A stretch of DNA of 64,000 nucleotides from assembly GCF_000275845.1 (NCBI RefSeq), contig NW_006766902.1:123765-187764 (forward strand). The letters run 5' to 3'. The notes below the pieces were generated by a model. The model made no database searches. It had not been told where the DNA came from and saw only the letters and a list, made by a program, of their open reading frames with translations. The position numbers and the translations under genes were made by a program. Below are positions 23,537 to 34,920 of this stretch, in pieces. The first letter of the stretch is position 1; every line of letters begins with the position of its first letter. Origin of the DNA: Dichomitus squalens LYAD-421 SS1 (lineage: Eukaryota; Basidiomycota; Agaricomycetes; Polyporales; Polyporaceae).

Positions 23537-25871
23537 AGTCCAAACCCTGGCGCGATCCATCATGATCATCTCATCAGTCCTTTCGCAGCGCTCGCCCCTC
23601 TCCTCCCCCCCTCTAGGCCCATGGCTGCCCTTGTCATGATTAGCCCCGCTCCGGCCGTCATCACGTTATTGCACCCTCAGATACAAGCTCGTACAAGGGA
23701 CATCATCGCGTAGCCACGGCGCAGAGGTTCAGCAGTGTTTTGAGCAAGACGGATGACGGCTACCGTCTTTGTCCATGCATCCAGATACCTCTCTCCGCCC
23801 GTTACGACGTCTCCTGCTGACTTCTCGACAACTTTGCGAGATCGAGGTTCAGGAAGAGAACTGCTGCGGACACGGTGGCACTGCTGGGTCCCATAGCGAT
23901 CTCATCAAATGCTATGTCGCGCTCCTTGTATGCTTCGTTGCGCTCGTCCTGCTCTGCTTGGGTAGTCGGTCCGCTCGGTCACGTAAGTAGCGCGTGCCCA
24001 AGGACCTAGACATGCCTGCCTATAATAAGTGTGGATGGGATTAGAGTACGCCGCTGGTTGCTGGCGCAGCGAAACATCAAGGTCGAGCTCAGCGCGCGCG
24101 TCGCGACGTCCATATGTTCTGTGTGAGCTCAAGAGACATCTTCTGCATGCCACCCCCGGAACCGTTTTGGCTTGAAGAGCTTCCCCATGGTGTTGAGGGT
24201 TCACGAAGCATCTTGACGGGTTCACATCATGAAGAACGTCCATCGAGATTCAATCATTTTCAGCTGGAACTTTGGTATGTTTGTCCTCTGCACAGGAATC
24301 TCCTCGCCATGGCATCCTCATCGCAGCGATCCTGGCCAGTGGCAACAGTTCCTTTGCGTTGCTCAGCTTCCTCAGTAACTATCAGCACCGTAAGACCCCC
24401 CTGTCCATGGTCCATGTGCTTCCGTTTTTCTCGTACTTCACGTCGAGCTCGGCCTTTGCGGAACGTGCGCACTGCCTTCTGCCTACAGAACGGTCTTGAC
24501 TGGCCTTGACCGCAGAACTCTGGCTCGACACTAGCTTCTAGGCCCTAGTAGAATCAGTGATACGTTTGAGGCTGTACTCGTATGGCCTTCTCAATCATCT
24601 CCGCCTTTGTACTGTACGCACACGTCAGCACCTCTTACCAAGTGCTCTGGCGTCACAGCTGCGGTATCTCCATCTGCTCGAGCTCAAACCGGGCGGTGCT
24701 GCCTGATAACTGGTTCAAGTCGGCCCCGAGCATATTGCTTCCGCGACCCTATCGCACGCTGCTGCATCGTCGTCGTATGCCCAACGCTCCTCCGATCGCA
24801 CGCGTACAAAACTTTTGAGTAACGAGCACCCTCTCGGGCTCATGCGACGTCCCTCCCCTCGAGGACAGCTAAGCCGGGGTTCTCAGGCTCCGACTTGGTG
24901 TTTCGACGACGTCAGACTCGCGAGCTCGAACTTTCGCATTCGCAGAACAGATCACCGCTGCCGGCCAAGTCATACAACTCGTGCGATATCTGGAGTTAAG
25001 AGAGGCGTGCTCGCATCCACTCACCCGCAGACACGACAAGACGTGCCCCGCTCGGAGTGGTGCCCGTCGAGGCACAGCTCGCGTGAGAATCTTGTCTTCG
25101 CCGGCGAGCCCTTCGCGCCTCAAAATATGAACCCCGCAAAGCCTCTAGGTAAGAAGAGCCATATTCCTCAGTGGTTCTTCTCGTCAGTAGTCAAGCGAGC
25201 CCTACACCACTCATGAGTCGTTGTCCCGCTAGCTCCTGCGCGGTCTTGCGTCCCCGCTCTAACCCCCTGCCAAGCCGGCAAGCTAGCTTTGGATGGCAGC
25301 GACAATCAACATACACCCATCGCGTCAACGCGCAAGCTTCACAACTGCTCACTGTCAAGCGGAAGTGACATATCTGCTCTTCGAAGTGGTCGGCGTCCCC
25401 GGTGCCACCCCAGAACACCACCGGCCATGCTTGATCTTATCCTAGACTTCGCGGCTATCCCTGCATGCAGCCTTCTGACAGGTGTCGAAATTGTATCGTC
25501 AATTCACAGTACTGTTACGATTGACAGAGTTCGACTTCCATGAGCCGTCTGTTACACTTGTTGAGCGTCAAACCCACAGCTACGCAACATCAAGCATGCG
25601 AAGTGAAATGACCTAGGTAAGCTCAGCGACAGCCTTCGAGTCCGAGAAGCAGGGAACCAAGAAGGATCAACTGTACGACAGAAAATGAATGAGCTATGAT
25701 TGATTCCAGTCAGATTGGCAAGTAGATCGGCATTTCTACATAAGAACTGTCACATCATAGCATTCTGACGGTGCTGTACGGAGATTCTGACATTGGAAAC
25801 CAATGAACAAAACGCTCGCTTCTGGTCCGCTATTACGACCTCATTGCATCTGGAAGGCACCCAGTGCAAGT
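23537..25871. other. Gene-poor region
   Basis: I found no exon chain or domain on either strand. Frames are short and contain hydrophobic stretches only by chance (for example 23769-23990 +). The right end is the 3' flank of the glucuronoyl esterase gene. Confidence 0.45.
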
Positions 25872-27466
25872 TCAGTTGAGGGTTGGGGTGGTCCAATTGA
25901 TCCACTGGGACGGCGTCCAGGTGACGCCGTTGAACTCGTCGTTCGTCGCGAAGAAGTCCGTGCTGACGTTCTGCCCGAGCAAGAAGCGGTCAAAGAACGC
26001 GTTCAGCTGAGGCGTGAGCGACGACGGCCACGCGCAGTGCTGGTGCCCGCCGACCTGCTCGAACCCGTGGAAGTCCGCGATGCTGAGCGCCTCCCACACG
26101 GTGTGCGCCGCGCTCATGCACCCGAACGCGCTCATCGGGCTGAGCCAGACGACGTCCGTGTTCTCGAACGAGATCATCGGGCGTGGCGCGATGAGCGCGG
26201 CGAGGAGGTGGTGGTCGTACGGGAGCGCGTTCAGGTCGTCGACGTAGTTGGCGAAGTTGGTCGAGAACCACACGTTCTCCTGCACGATCTCCGTCGCCGT
26301 CTGCACGTCGCTCCCCTGCTCCTGCTCGAACAGAGAAAGCCGCCAGCATGTGTCTCCGCCGGAGCCGGATTCCTGCGGGATCGTGAGCGCGATGCGCGGC
26401 TCGAGCGCGCCGGCCATGAGCGCGCCTTTGCCGTCGCGCGAGCAGCCGGTGACGGCGATCTTCTGCGTGTTGATGTTCGCGGAAGGCGTCTGCTCGAGTA
26501 CGTCGATGATGCGCGACACGCCCCACGCCCAGGCCGTCATTGCGGACGCGGTCGCGTTCTGACCAAAGAGGTCGTAGAAGAGACCGACGCCACGGCTGGA
26601 CTGGTCATTCTGCTGGGCCATCTGGGAGTTGCTGTAGATCATGGTCGCGATCTGTCACATTTCGTCAGAATCGCCAGTATGACCAGCATGGGTCGCCATG
26701 ACATGACTCACGCCAGACGGAATAGGAAGACTCGGCGAATCGTACACGATCACGAGCGGCCATCCACCAGCTGGGGGGTCACCGGAGGGGAAAGTGATGG
26801 TTGGCTCGAAGGTGATGGAGGTGTCATTGTTGCTCGCGGTGATAGAGAGGGTGCTTGTGTTGCCAGATGTGGTCAACGTTCCCGCGAGCGAGGATGGCTT
26901 GCCAGGGAGGGCACCGGCCTCGTAGCCTTGGACAAGGGCAAGGATCTGCGCACGCCTGCACGACCAGTCGTCAACGGTCGTCACGGGCGTGCCATCGTCG
27001 AAGAGGAAAGGGTCAGGCAGGGCAGAGTTGCTGAAGTTCGAGACCGTGGACGGGGTAGAGCAAGCAGCAGGGACGCTGGGCGGGGTGGAGGTTGGGACGC
27101 TAGTCGTCGTCGGTGAGGCGACCGCCGGCAAACATTGCCTGTGTCTCGTCCGTCAGCAACATGTGACACAACCAAATCTGGCAGAGACAAACGAGTAGTA
27201 TGGATTAACGACCGTACACGTACTGCCCGCCACGCAGCCTGCCACGCGTATCTCGCTCAGTAAAATTCACGGCATTGCTACAGGTTGATACTCACTGGTC
27301 GCGCCGCTCCATTCGATACCACCGCATTGGCCTGGACATAGAGCTTCAGTGCTACGGGACCACGTTATTAGGAAAAATCAACTTTACCCCACACAGGCGA
27401 GTGCTCCTGACTGAGAGCGACCTGGAGGAGCGCGAAAGCAACAGTGACAGAGGCGAAGAAATGCAT
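25872..27466 (-). CDS. CBM1-CE15 4-O-methyl-glucuronoyl methylesterase
   Basis: The enzyme cleaves ester bonds between lignin alcohols and 4-O-methyl-glucuronic acid on xylan and acts outside the cell. Five exons: 27466-27388, 27331-27296, 27238-27193, 27138 to about 26713, and about 26654 to 25872. The ATG at 27466 starts a signal peptide ([19 protein letters not shown]). The next small exons encode a type 1 cellulose-binding module: [12 protein letters not shown], then CVAG, then [12 protein letters not shown], with the usual cysteines and aromatics. A Pro/Ser/Thr linker follows. The CE15 catalytic domain contains the nucleophile motif [12 protein letters not shown] (Ser), a Glu in [17 protein letters not shown] and the catalytic His in GGHQHCAWP, all intact. 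The stop follows NWTTPTLN. Splice sites are canonical. With the peroxidase 15 kb away, it fits a lignocellulose-degrading life style. Confidence 0.93.
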
Positions 27467-28991
27467 CGCGCTTTAGCAGACGAACGTCTTCGAGTAGACT
27501 CTGATCGTCTCTTCACAAACCCTTATGAACTCGGGCAGCCCTTCTCCGCCGGGCCCCGAGAGCCACGGTGCTCCGAAGAAGTCCCCGACTCTGAATTGGA
27601 GAGGACAAGCGGTCCGTCAGCGGTCGCATCGAGAAGGATGGACTCTGGAACGTCACATCGAAGCTGGAACAAGGTGCGGTGCCGCGTGACGGCTGACGTC
27701 TAACTGCGAGCATCAGGGCAACGCGCTGTGATGGTTCGACATACACTATGTGTAGAATATGGTGTAGGGGGCTATACATGGGCTTGGCATGGATCACCTG
27801 GAATGCCGCGGGCCATCATCGGGTGTAAGGCGAGCTGCTGAATGTGGGCAATCGAAAAGGAGTGAAGAAAAAAAGGAAGGAAATGGCAAGGACGAACACA
27901 CCGAAGCAACTGACCGACCCGAGGTCAACGTCCTCGATGCCCGATGCTTCACAATGTGCGAGGTGCTGATGGACATTGGGGGGTGTGTTGCCGACAACAA
28001 TGCCTTGACTTGCCTCGATGTCCTTGTGTACCTGCTGACCGCCTTCCCGTGACTGAAGCTGGATGTAGGGAATAATGAAGTGTTCCGCGAAGGGAGACGC
28101 CGCGCTGTGAAGGTTCCGCTCTTCGAACGTTCTGGCCCCTCAAACGCCTGCCGCGCATATGGCGGTCCGCCACTATGTATAGACCTCGGAAGATGAATTG
28201 CGAAAAAGACAAACGTTGCAAAGGGTGCTGCAAGTGACTCCGGAGGTTTTTGGTCGAGGACCACCTGCGGTAGTGTCATGAGGCGCAGAAACCTTCGCTG
28301 TTCAAATGAGCCACCACCAGACGACTCCGCTGATCACACTCCATACAGGCTTCATATACATTGTCAGACCTCAGTTCGCAGAGCTACCCGCTCAGCTTTA
28401 CGGACAGTGACCGAAAACACGCGACGATGACGTCACCTCTAGAACCGGAGCCGCAGTCTTGTGGTCGCGAATTCTGAAGAATACTTGTGTTACCATGACG
28501 GCGTGAACGCTGGAAGATGCCAGTAGTCATAAGTCAGCCTGTAGCAGAGGACATGAAGAGACACCACCCACTGAAGCAGTCTCAACAACGGACTGAAAGG
28601 AAACCTCGGATGATCCTGATATGGGAACGCCAGCAATATTCCCTTGCGCGCCGTCCACGACATGAGCCGTTCCGTGACATTGCGTCAGACGAACGAATCA
28701 TTAAGGGCTATTGAACAAATCGGCGAAGGGATTCAATTCGCCGTCTGAGCAGGCCTTCTTCCACGGTCCCACGGAGAATCGGAGCCGTGCGGTCATTTGT
28801 AGCAGAATAACAGACAACGTTAGAATATCGTCTCGAAAGCAGCATTACACATGACCGCGATACTCTATACCGCATCAAGCCCCAGCCATGTCAAACTTGA
28901 CTTTTGTCCGTGCCCCGGGGCTGGCAGTGCGTCAGCCCGGCACCATCCGAAACAGCGGGCGACGGCGTGTATGTCCGAAGACGCCAGCAGT
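27467..28991. other. Intergenic region
   Basis: Contains the promoter of the esterase gene (right-hand side of 27467) and the 3' flank of the reductase gene. A - strand frame at 27794-28279 has no recognisable content. No other feature is seen. Confidence 0.45.
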
Positions 28992-31162
28992 TCACTGCTG
29001 CTTCGCCTCGCGCTCGAGCTTGCGCAGTGCGCGCCTGCGGATATCCTTGTGCAGCGAGTGCGTGTAGCGCACGAAGGCCATGTTCCAGCCGATGACGTTC
29101 TGCGAAGGTGAGAATGCCCATGATTGCCGTTAGCCCCTCGCCACCTCGCCTATGCATGCTATGCTGTGAAAGGTAACGCACCATTACGTAGTCGAGCAGG
29201 CCGTGGCTCCAGTATGGGGTGACGACCCCGGGACGATTGGTCCAGAGCGCGCCGCCGGGGAGCGTGATCTTGGAGAGGACGCTGCGCACGAAGGCCTTGG
29301 GCGTGGGGATGAGCGCGCTCGAGCGGCGGATCTTGGACATGTTCGATACCTGCAAGTACGTAGGATCTCAGGTGCGCTGCGAGACGGGACGGAGGGGAGA
29401 AGACACGTACGACGAAGTAGGTGTTGACGCACTCGACGTCGATCCCCTTACCGCGAACTTCCTCGGCAAGGGAGCCGCTGAAGGAGGATAGGAAGGACTT
29501 CGTGCCGGCATAGGTGCTGAGCATGGGCGACGCGACGCTCGTGCCCGAGAAGGAGCCCATGTTGATGATCAGACCACGCTTCCTGAGAAAAGAAGACAGA
29601 CGGCCACATCTAAGTCGCCGTTAGTGGAGGTGGGAATTGACGATACGCACCTCTCGACCATACCGGGAAGGACGATGTGCGTGAGACGGATGACGGAGTT
29701 GACGTTAATAGTAACGATATCTTCCATGTCTTTTCGCGAGCTCGCGTGGAACTCCTCTGGATAGTTGTAGGACTTGCCGGCATTATTCACTAAGGAGAAT
29801 AATTGTCATTAGATATGTCCGTGCTCAATTAGGGCGAGGCTCTCCGGACAGTCCTGATTAAGACTACCCTGCTAGGGGCTCCGCACTCCTGCAGGGCGTG
29901 ACAAGAGGCTGTATTTTGAGATGAAATGGTTGTAGGGAGACTTTGAAGGCACGAAACAGTCGCGCTTTGCGCTCCTTCAACGCATAGACGCAAAAGGAAC
30001 GTTAACGGAATCTGACATATTCCGTTCAAACAGAGAACCCCTGGTGCCATATGATACCGAACCCCGGGACTAGCTTACGATGCATTGTCCACGAGGGCCG
30101 CCATAGTAGGTGCGACATCTCTGCAAGTACGCGGCGGTTCTGGGCATCTCCGGCGGACATGTCAGACGTCCTGAGTGGTCGTAGTGGAGATACAGACTCA
30201 GGAAATTTCAGTGCTCAGCTTTTGAGACCGGCCACTCGACATGTCCGTCGAGGCCGACGGTGCCATTGGTATCTAGAGATTCAATTTCTGTCTGAATGCA
30301 CCTATAACATGAAACTGAACGAGCCAGATAGACCAATAACCCTCCACGCAGACTTGCATACTTGTATTGCTCTGCAGTGCCGGTCACTTCACGTGACCAG
30401 GCACACCATTGGGCATTCCTACCCCAGCCGAATAGAAGCATTCGAGGCTCCTGGATATGCTGCACACGCATGAAAAGGCGCATATACTCACCAAGTACAC
30501 CAATGTCAAGACCAGCAAGTTCCGACTCGAGCCTACCCCACTGAGCAGCGTCATCGAGTTTGGAGAAGTCCATTGGGACCGCCTTGGCCTGCACCTTCTT
30601 GCCACCAGTCGACTTAGCCTCTGTGACAGGCCTCGAGTGAGACCAAGGCACGGGACGAAGCAGTTATGGCTGTACGTACCGATTTCAGAAACAAGTGTCG
30701 CCAACGCGGACGCATTCCTGGCAGAGACGACCACATTGAAGCCCTGCTGCGCAAGTTGGAGCGCGAACTCGCGTCCAATACCCTCCGAGGCTCCGGTCAC
30801 GACTACGTTGAGTAGAATATCAACTTTCGTCGCCTCAACAGTTGACAATCAACGTACCGGCCCACGCGCCCTTCCCAGCGCCATACTTCTTGAGCTGTCG
30901 GGGCGGGTGTCAGTAGTTTTGGCGTGGCGTACATATGCGCACGTACACTCTTGCCAGAGACCACGAACGTCTGGAGGAGGACGAAGAGCGTCTTCAACGC
31001 GAACCTCGCCGCCGTGAAGCCGCCGATGGCGAATAGGAGCAGGGTCAGCTTCGGGTAGTCGGTCACTGTCTCGCGGTGAGTGTGCGCCAATAAATGATAA
31101 CCTTCGGACTCACCAAGGACGTGCGAAGAGGGAAATTGGACTATAGAAAAGATGGTCGCCAT
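28992..31162 (-). CDS. IFA38: Very-long-chain 3-oxoacyl-CoA reductase
   Basis: An NADPH-dependent short-chain dehydrogenase of the microsomal fatty-acid elongation system, which reduces 3-ketoacyl-CoA in the ER membrane. It starts at the ATG at 31162 ([14 protein letters not shown]). An N-terminal hydrophobic segment ([18 protein letters not shown]) is the membrane anchor. The Rossmann motif is [14 protein letters not shown], then VNNAGKSY, and the catalytic Ser-Tyr-Lys is in GSFSG and [11 protein letters not shown]-terminal basic tail ([19 protein letters not shown]) ends near an ER-retention-like position. The exon borders GKS/LKKYGAG, WA/VVTGAS, SE/IEAKSTG and V/LVNNAG were read directly. 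Most introns are 50-60 nt, but the one between GLDIGVL and VNNAG (29790-30491) is 702 nt with normal GT and AG ends. It is homologous to yeast Ifa38 and human HSD17B12. The gene symbol is given by homology. Confidence 0.9.
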
Positions 31163-31974
31163 TTTCGCGCAGTTTGCCCGTCGCCTCTGGGAACGAGGAG
31201 GAGGACGCTGCGTTCAGGCTGGTACCAACTCCACGCGTCGACGACGCGCATGTCGAGTCGTCATTGGCGCTATCCATGCTTGCGGCGGAGCGCCCGCGGC
31301 TGTCGGCGCGCTTCCCCAACCTTCGCCTTGTTTGGCGACCATCGCGACCTCCCCGTCCAGGCGCACGACATGCATGCGAATATTGAGCCGCCGGCGGGTT
31401 CACCAATACCATGAGGCCGTGCAGTACATGGACAGTCCCACCCAATGCATCCTGCGTGACCTCGCACCTCGAGCCTCAAGGCGCGTCCACTAACGATGGG
31501 AATAGCAGGAGTCGGCCGCATGTCTGCAACATGGGGTCCCCTCGCTTCACTCCGTAATCCGGATACACCGAAACGAGTGGATCCCGCATTAGTACTCCTT
31601 CCCATCTCTGATTGATATGTCGGCTCAGTACGTACTTATAAGACAGCGCCATGAAGGCATTGTGGAGTCGCCACCATACTATCGATCCGGAACTCCCCAG
31701 TCGAACCATCGCGTCGGCTCTGCGGGTACCACGCCGGGACCCTCTCTGTCCTGTACTGCTTGGACTTGTCCGGCACGTCCTCCCTTCCTCCTCTCCCACG
31801 GGCGTAGCTATTCGTTCATCTGCTTTCACTTTTGTCCCAGTTACTCTCACTACCGCTTTCTTTCTTTTCTACTCACCCGCAGTGTACGCCGCGTGCTCCC
31901 CGCAGATCCGTCGACACGCGCCAGCTTACCAGACTCCCCAGTGCCCGCACTGTGTCGTACCTCACACTAGCGAT
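31163..31974. other. Divergent promoter interval
   Basis: Lies between the reductase gene (-) and a small + strand gene. Frames overlap on both strands but show no domain. A pyrimidine-rich leader precedes the ATG at 31975. Confidence 0.45.
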
Positions 31975-32688
31975 ATGCCCACCTCCACCCTCACAGACAA
32001 GGTGCCCTTCAGCGCGGGCCTCCCCGTCCATCTCGAGCCCGACTCGCTCTACATCTCTACCATCCCACTCACCCAAGGCTTCCACTGGGCCCTTATCCAC
32101 GTCGATTGCCACGGCAGCGCGACCCGCCACCACTGGGCGGCGACGACCAATGACCCGCACGGCCCGGAGGGGTACGTCTGCCAGCCGATGCCCAACGGCC
32201 CGCGCATGAAGGCCGGCCAGCAGCCCATCCTCGCGTACTTCAAGATCCCAGAGTACGTCCCCGTCGACATCCCCCTGCTACAGGACGTGTGCGACGGCGT
32301 GTTCCCCGGGGCGGCGACGCGGGCATCGTACAGCGCGCTGCAAAACCGCGCGGCGAACATGAGCCCGCGCACGTGGTGCACGAGCGTGCTCGCGAGGCTG
32401 CTGGCGCTCTCGGTGCAGGGGCCCGGGGCGGCGCAGAGGGCAGCAGAGATCGAGGCCTTCGTGGATGCGCATAGCTGCAGTCTCGGCGATGCGTACGCGC
32501 GTGCGTTCCTCTTCAGACAGAACTATTCGACTGTTGTTCTGCCTGTTACCCTGTGTGCGTCTGCGGTACGTCGCTCTCGTCTCTCTGTCGTCGCTGTGCG
32601 TGAGTGTATCACTGACGCAGAGGGTGCAGTGCACTGCATGCCATCGGTCCCGCCCTCGTGTGTCGTAAACTTCAGACTCTCTCTTTGA
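31975..32688 (+). CDS. Conserved small basidiomycete protein, function unknown
   Basis: The start is chosen at the ATG at 31975 (MPTSTLTDKVPFSAGLPVHL) because coding-like composition begins there. An in-frame ATG at 31651 lies in AT-richer, leader-like sequence. The core reads GFHWALIHVDCHGS, then PNGPRMKAGQQPILAYFKIPE and SPRTWCTSVLARLLAL. The protein is about 200-237 residues, depending on whether a possible intron (gtacgtcg near 32562 to gcag near 32621) is removed near the 3' end. It has no signal peptide and no membrane segment. The HWAL motif followed later by an aromatic-Cys-x-x-(V/A)-L segment resembles the arrangement in the protein at 54792-55247, and both might belong to the widespread agaricomycete small-protein families with His and Cys in such positions. 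I cannot assign a function. Confidence 0.6.
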   Translation: MPTSTLTDKVPFSAGLPVHLEPDSLYISTIPLTQGFHWALIHVDCHGSATRHHWAATTNDPHGPEGYVCQPMPNGPRMKAGQQPILAYFKIPEYVPVDIPLLQDVCDGVFPGAATRASYSALQNRAANMSPRTWCTSVLARLLALSVQGPGAAQRAAEIEAFVDAHSCSLGDAYARAFLFRQNYSTVVLPVTLCASAVRRSRLSVVAVRECITDAEGAVHCMPSVPPSCVVNFRLSL

Positions 32689-32935
32689 CTCTCCCCTCGA
32701 AAATTAGGCTATGCGGACCTTGTACTCGCTAATATTCCCCCGAAACGGACTATACCCACATCTCCTGTATATCGTACACGCCTTGATTCGCTCTGCTAAC
32801 CCCTGTCATATACGTAGACCTATTGCGGACATCCTTGTACACCGTTATGCACATTCCTCCTCTTTCAACGCCTCCCTCTCCCCTTCCGCTCGCTGTAATC
32901 CTATATCAAAGATGCTTCCTGCTGGACACGTAGGC

Positions 32936-34478
32936 TCAGCCCGACGCGACGACTGTCGCGTACGGCACAGGCCCGTTGATGTGCATGCTGTCGACCGTGC
33001 CCCCGGTCTTGAGCGCATGCGCCTTCATCCGCTCCAGTTCGTCCAGGATCATCGCGTCCTTGGCCGCGCGCGTCCGGGGGGTGAAGCGCATCCGGGGCGC
33101 GGCGATCTTCCACTCGGGCAGCGCGTCGACCCCGAGTTCCCGTAGAACCTTGAGCTCCACGAGGGACTGCCGGAGGAGATAGCGATAGCGAGAGGGAGAA
33201 AGTCCAGTCAAATTCTGTAGTGTGAGCTCCGATGGGACGTACGTAGTCAGCTGGGTTGGGTCGGTTGAAGTTGAGGGGTTCTTTGAGTGTCACGGGAGGG
33301 TTCGTTATGAAGCGGGGAATCCGGAGGTGGTTCTTCGACGCAGAGTGCGGCTGTGGGGTCGGAGGAATGAGCGCCGCTGGACGAAGATGCGGGTGCCAAA
33401 GTTAGATTCCGTTTACCATGAAGGGATGGATGAGGACCACGTCTCCCGCTTCGCCTGTAAGCTATGGATGCGGTGGGAAGTTCGATGATCTGCATGTGTG
33501 TTCTCGCACAGGGCCGAAACATTACCTCGACGAACTCCTTGCACGTCTGGATGGAGCAGCAGGAGCGGCTTCCATCGGGATCTTGAGGCATCTCGCTTGC
33601 GCCTTCAGGGTGTTCGTACAAGCTGATTCTTACCCAGTCAGATTCATGGAGATCCCCACCAAAGCGACCCACATACTATCGCACCACGTTCTTTATGCCG
33701 TCTGGGGCGACATACGTTCCCCCTGCGCGGGGTTTGATGTCGTTGTAGAGTACAATCACCGTCAATCCTTGCTCCCCAGAGTCCAGGAAGTGCGTGAACC
33801 TGCTAGGGTGAGTCCAATTCCGCACCCGATGGGTCGCCGGACTGACCAGTCCCCGTCACTGAAACGGCGTCAGGGAACGTATGCGCATACACTGAAGCAA
33901 TGCACGTACATGTGCCAATTCCCCAAATCCTTTGGCTCGATCGTTTTCTGTGGGTGCTCCGTTAGCTCTATTGCAAGCCAACACCCGGAGAATATGAGAA
34001 TGCATGTGCTTACATCGACCCACTCATCCGATCCGAGATTCACGATCAGACTGTCTCCGCAACTCTCGAAGAGCGTCGGGTCTATCCTGTCTTCACCGCC
34101 CAGCAATTCACCTGGTGGATGACACGTCAGCTTCGCCTTCGCGGTAGGAAGTAGAGAAAGGCATAGGTTTACGCACACATGGCACCCCAAGCCTTCGGCA
34201 TGAACTCCCGCGTCGGAATCTCGCGATGCCGCGGCATATGGATCTATGCACACAAGCCCATTCGTGAGTAGCGGTGGAGGGGGATCCAATGTGAGACCTA
34301 CCTTCTCCTTCGTCCACGTTGACTTATCCTCCGGGTCGTACCCAAGCCTCACAAAGACGTTCTCCGTAAACGCCTTCACGTACTCCGCCTTAACCGCCTT
34401 TGGGATCTTCACCCATCCGTGTTCCAGGAAGTGCTCACGCTGCTCCGGCGTGAGGTACTTGTACTCCGTGATGGCCAT
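32936..34478 (-). CDS. Phytanoyl-CoA dioxygenase-like Fe(II)/2-oxoglutarate oxygenase
   Basis: It starts at the ATG at 34478 (MAITEYKYLTPEQREHFLEH), with a TATATATA box 76 bp upstream. About eight exons follow. The metal site is visible: WHIDGDW (His-x-Asp, assembled across an intron near 33895) and the distal His in VVLIHPFM. A basic residue in RIPRFITNPPV sits where the 2-oxoglutarate carboxylate is bound. DIKPRAGGTYVAPDGIKNVVRYL is the typical central strand region and is split here by an intron. The C-terminal exon (LSPSRYRYLLRQSLVEL to ATVVASG) is a helical extension. Family members hydroxylate varied substrates, including phytanoyl-CoA and secondary metabolites. No transit peptide or clear peroxisomal signal is present, so the substrate cannot be named. 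No break is seen. Confidence 0.82.
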
Positions 34479-34553
34479 TTCGCAGGTCAAGCTATCGATG
34501 GGGATCGATGGGAGTCGAGGTCGATTGTGGTGGTGAGAGTCTGTGAGGTAGCA

Positions 34554-34561
34554 TATATATA
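34554..34561 (-). promoter_or_regulatory. TATA box of the dioxygenase gene
   Basis: TATATATA, 76 bp upstream of the ATG at 34478. Assigned by position. Confidence 0.5.
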
Positions 34562-34920
34562 CTACAACTTGACTTTGGAAATGGGGATGGTCCGAAGGGA
34601 GCATATGACCGCGAACGAGACATATACGTCAGGTCCCGCTCACCTTCGTGCTTCCGTTAATAGTTGATAACATTGAGTTCGGGTCCGCGGAGAACCGTCG
34701 AAAAAATAGTTCAAGCCGCGCACGGCGCGACGTCCGATGTATTAGCAGTAGGTTTGCGGCGCAGAATAGCACCATGGCGGTTAACGAAGATCCAACACTA
34801 CAACATAAGCAGATCTGCAACAGGAACCACGCATCGTCACAGAAGCACGAAAGTAGGAGAGCACGGTAATTCGACGAACCCGAAAGCGCCAAGAGGCTGC
34901 CCAGTCCACCACAGTCCCAG
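34562..34920. other. Intergenic stretch between two same-strand genes
   Basis: Upstream region of the dioxygenase gene and 3' flank of the large low-complexity gene. No other feature is visible. Confidence 0.5.

Noticed and set aside
25803..27116. 437-codon + strand open frame
   Set aside because: It is antisense to the glucuronoyl esterase exons. High third-position GC of the real gene removes stop codons from the opposite strand, and the peptide is Arg/Val/Glu-rich with no domain.
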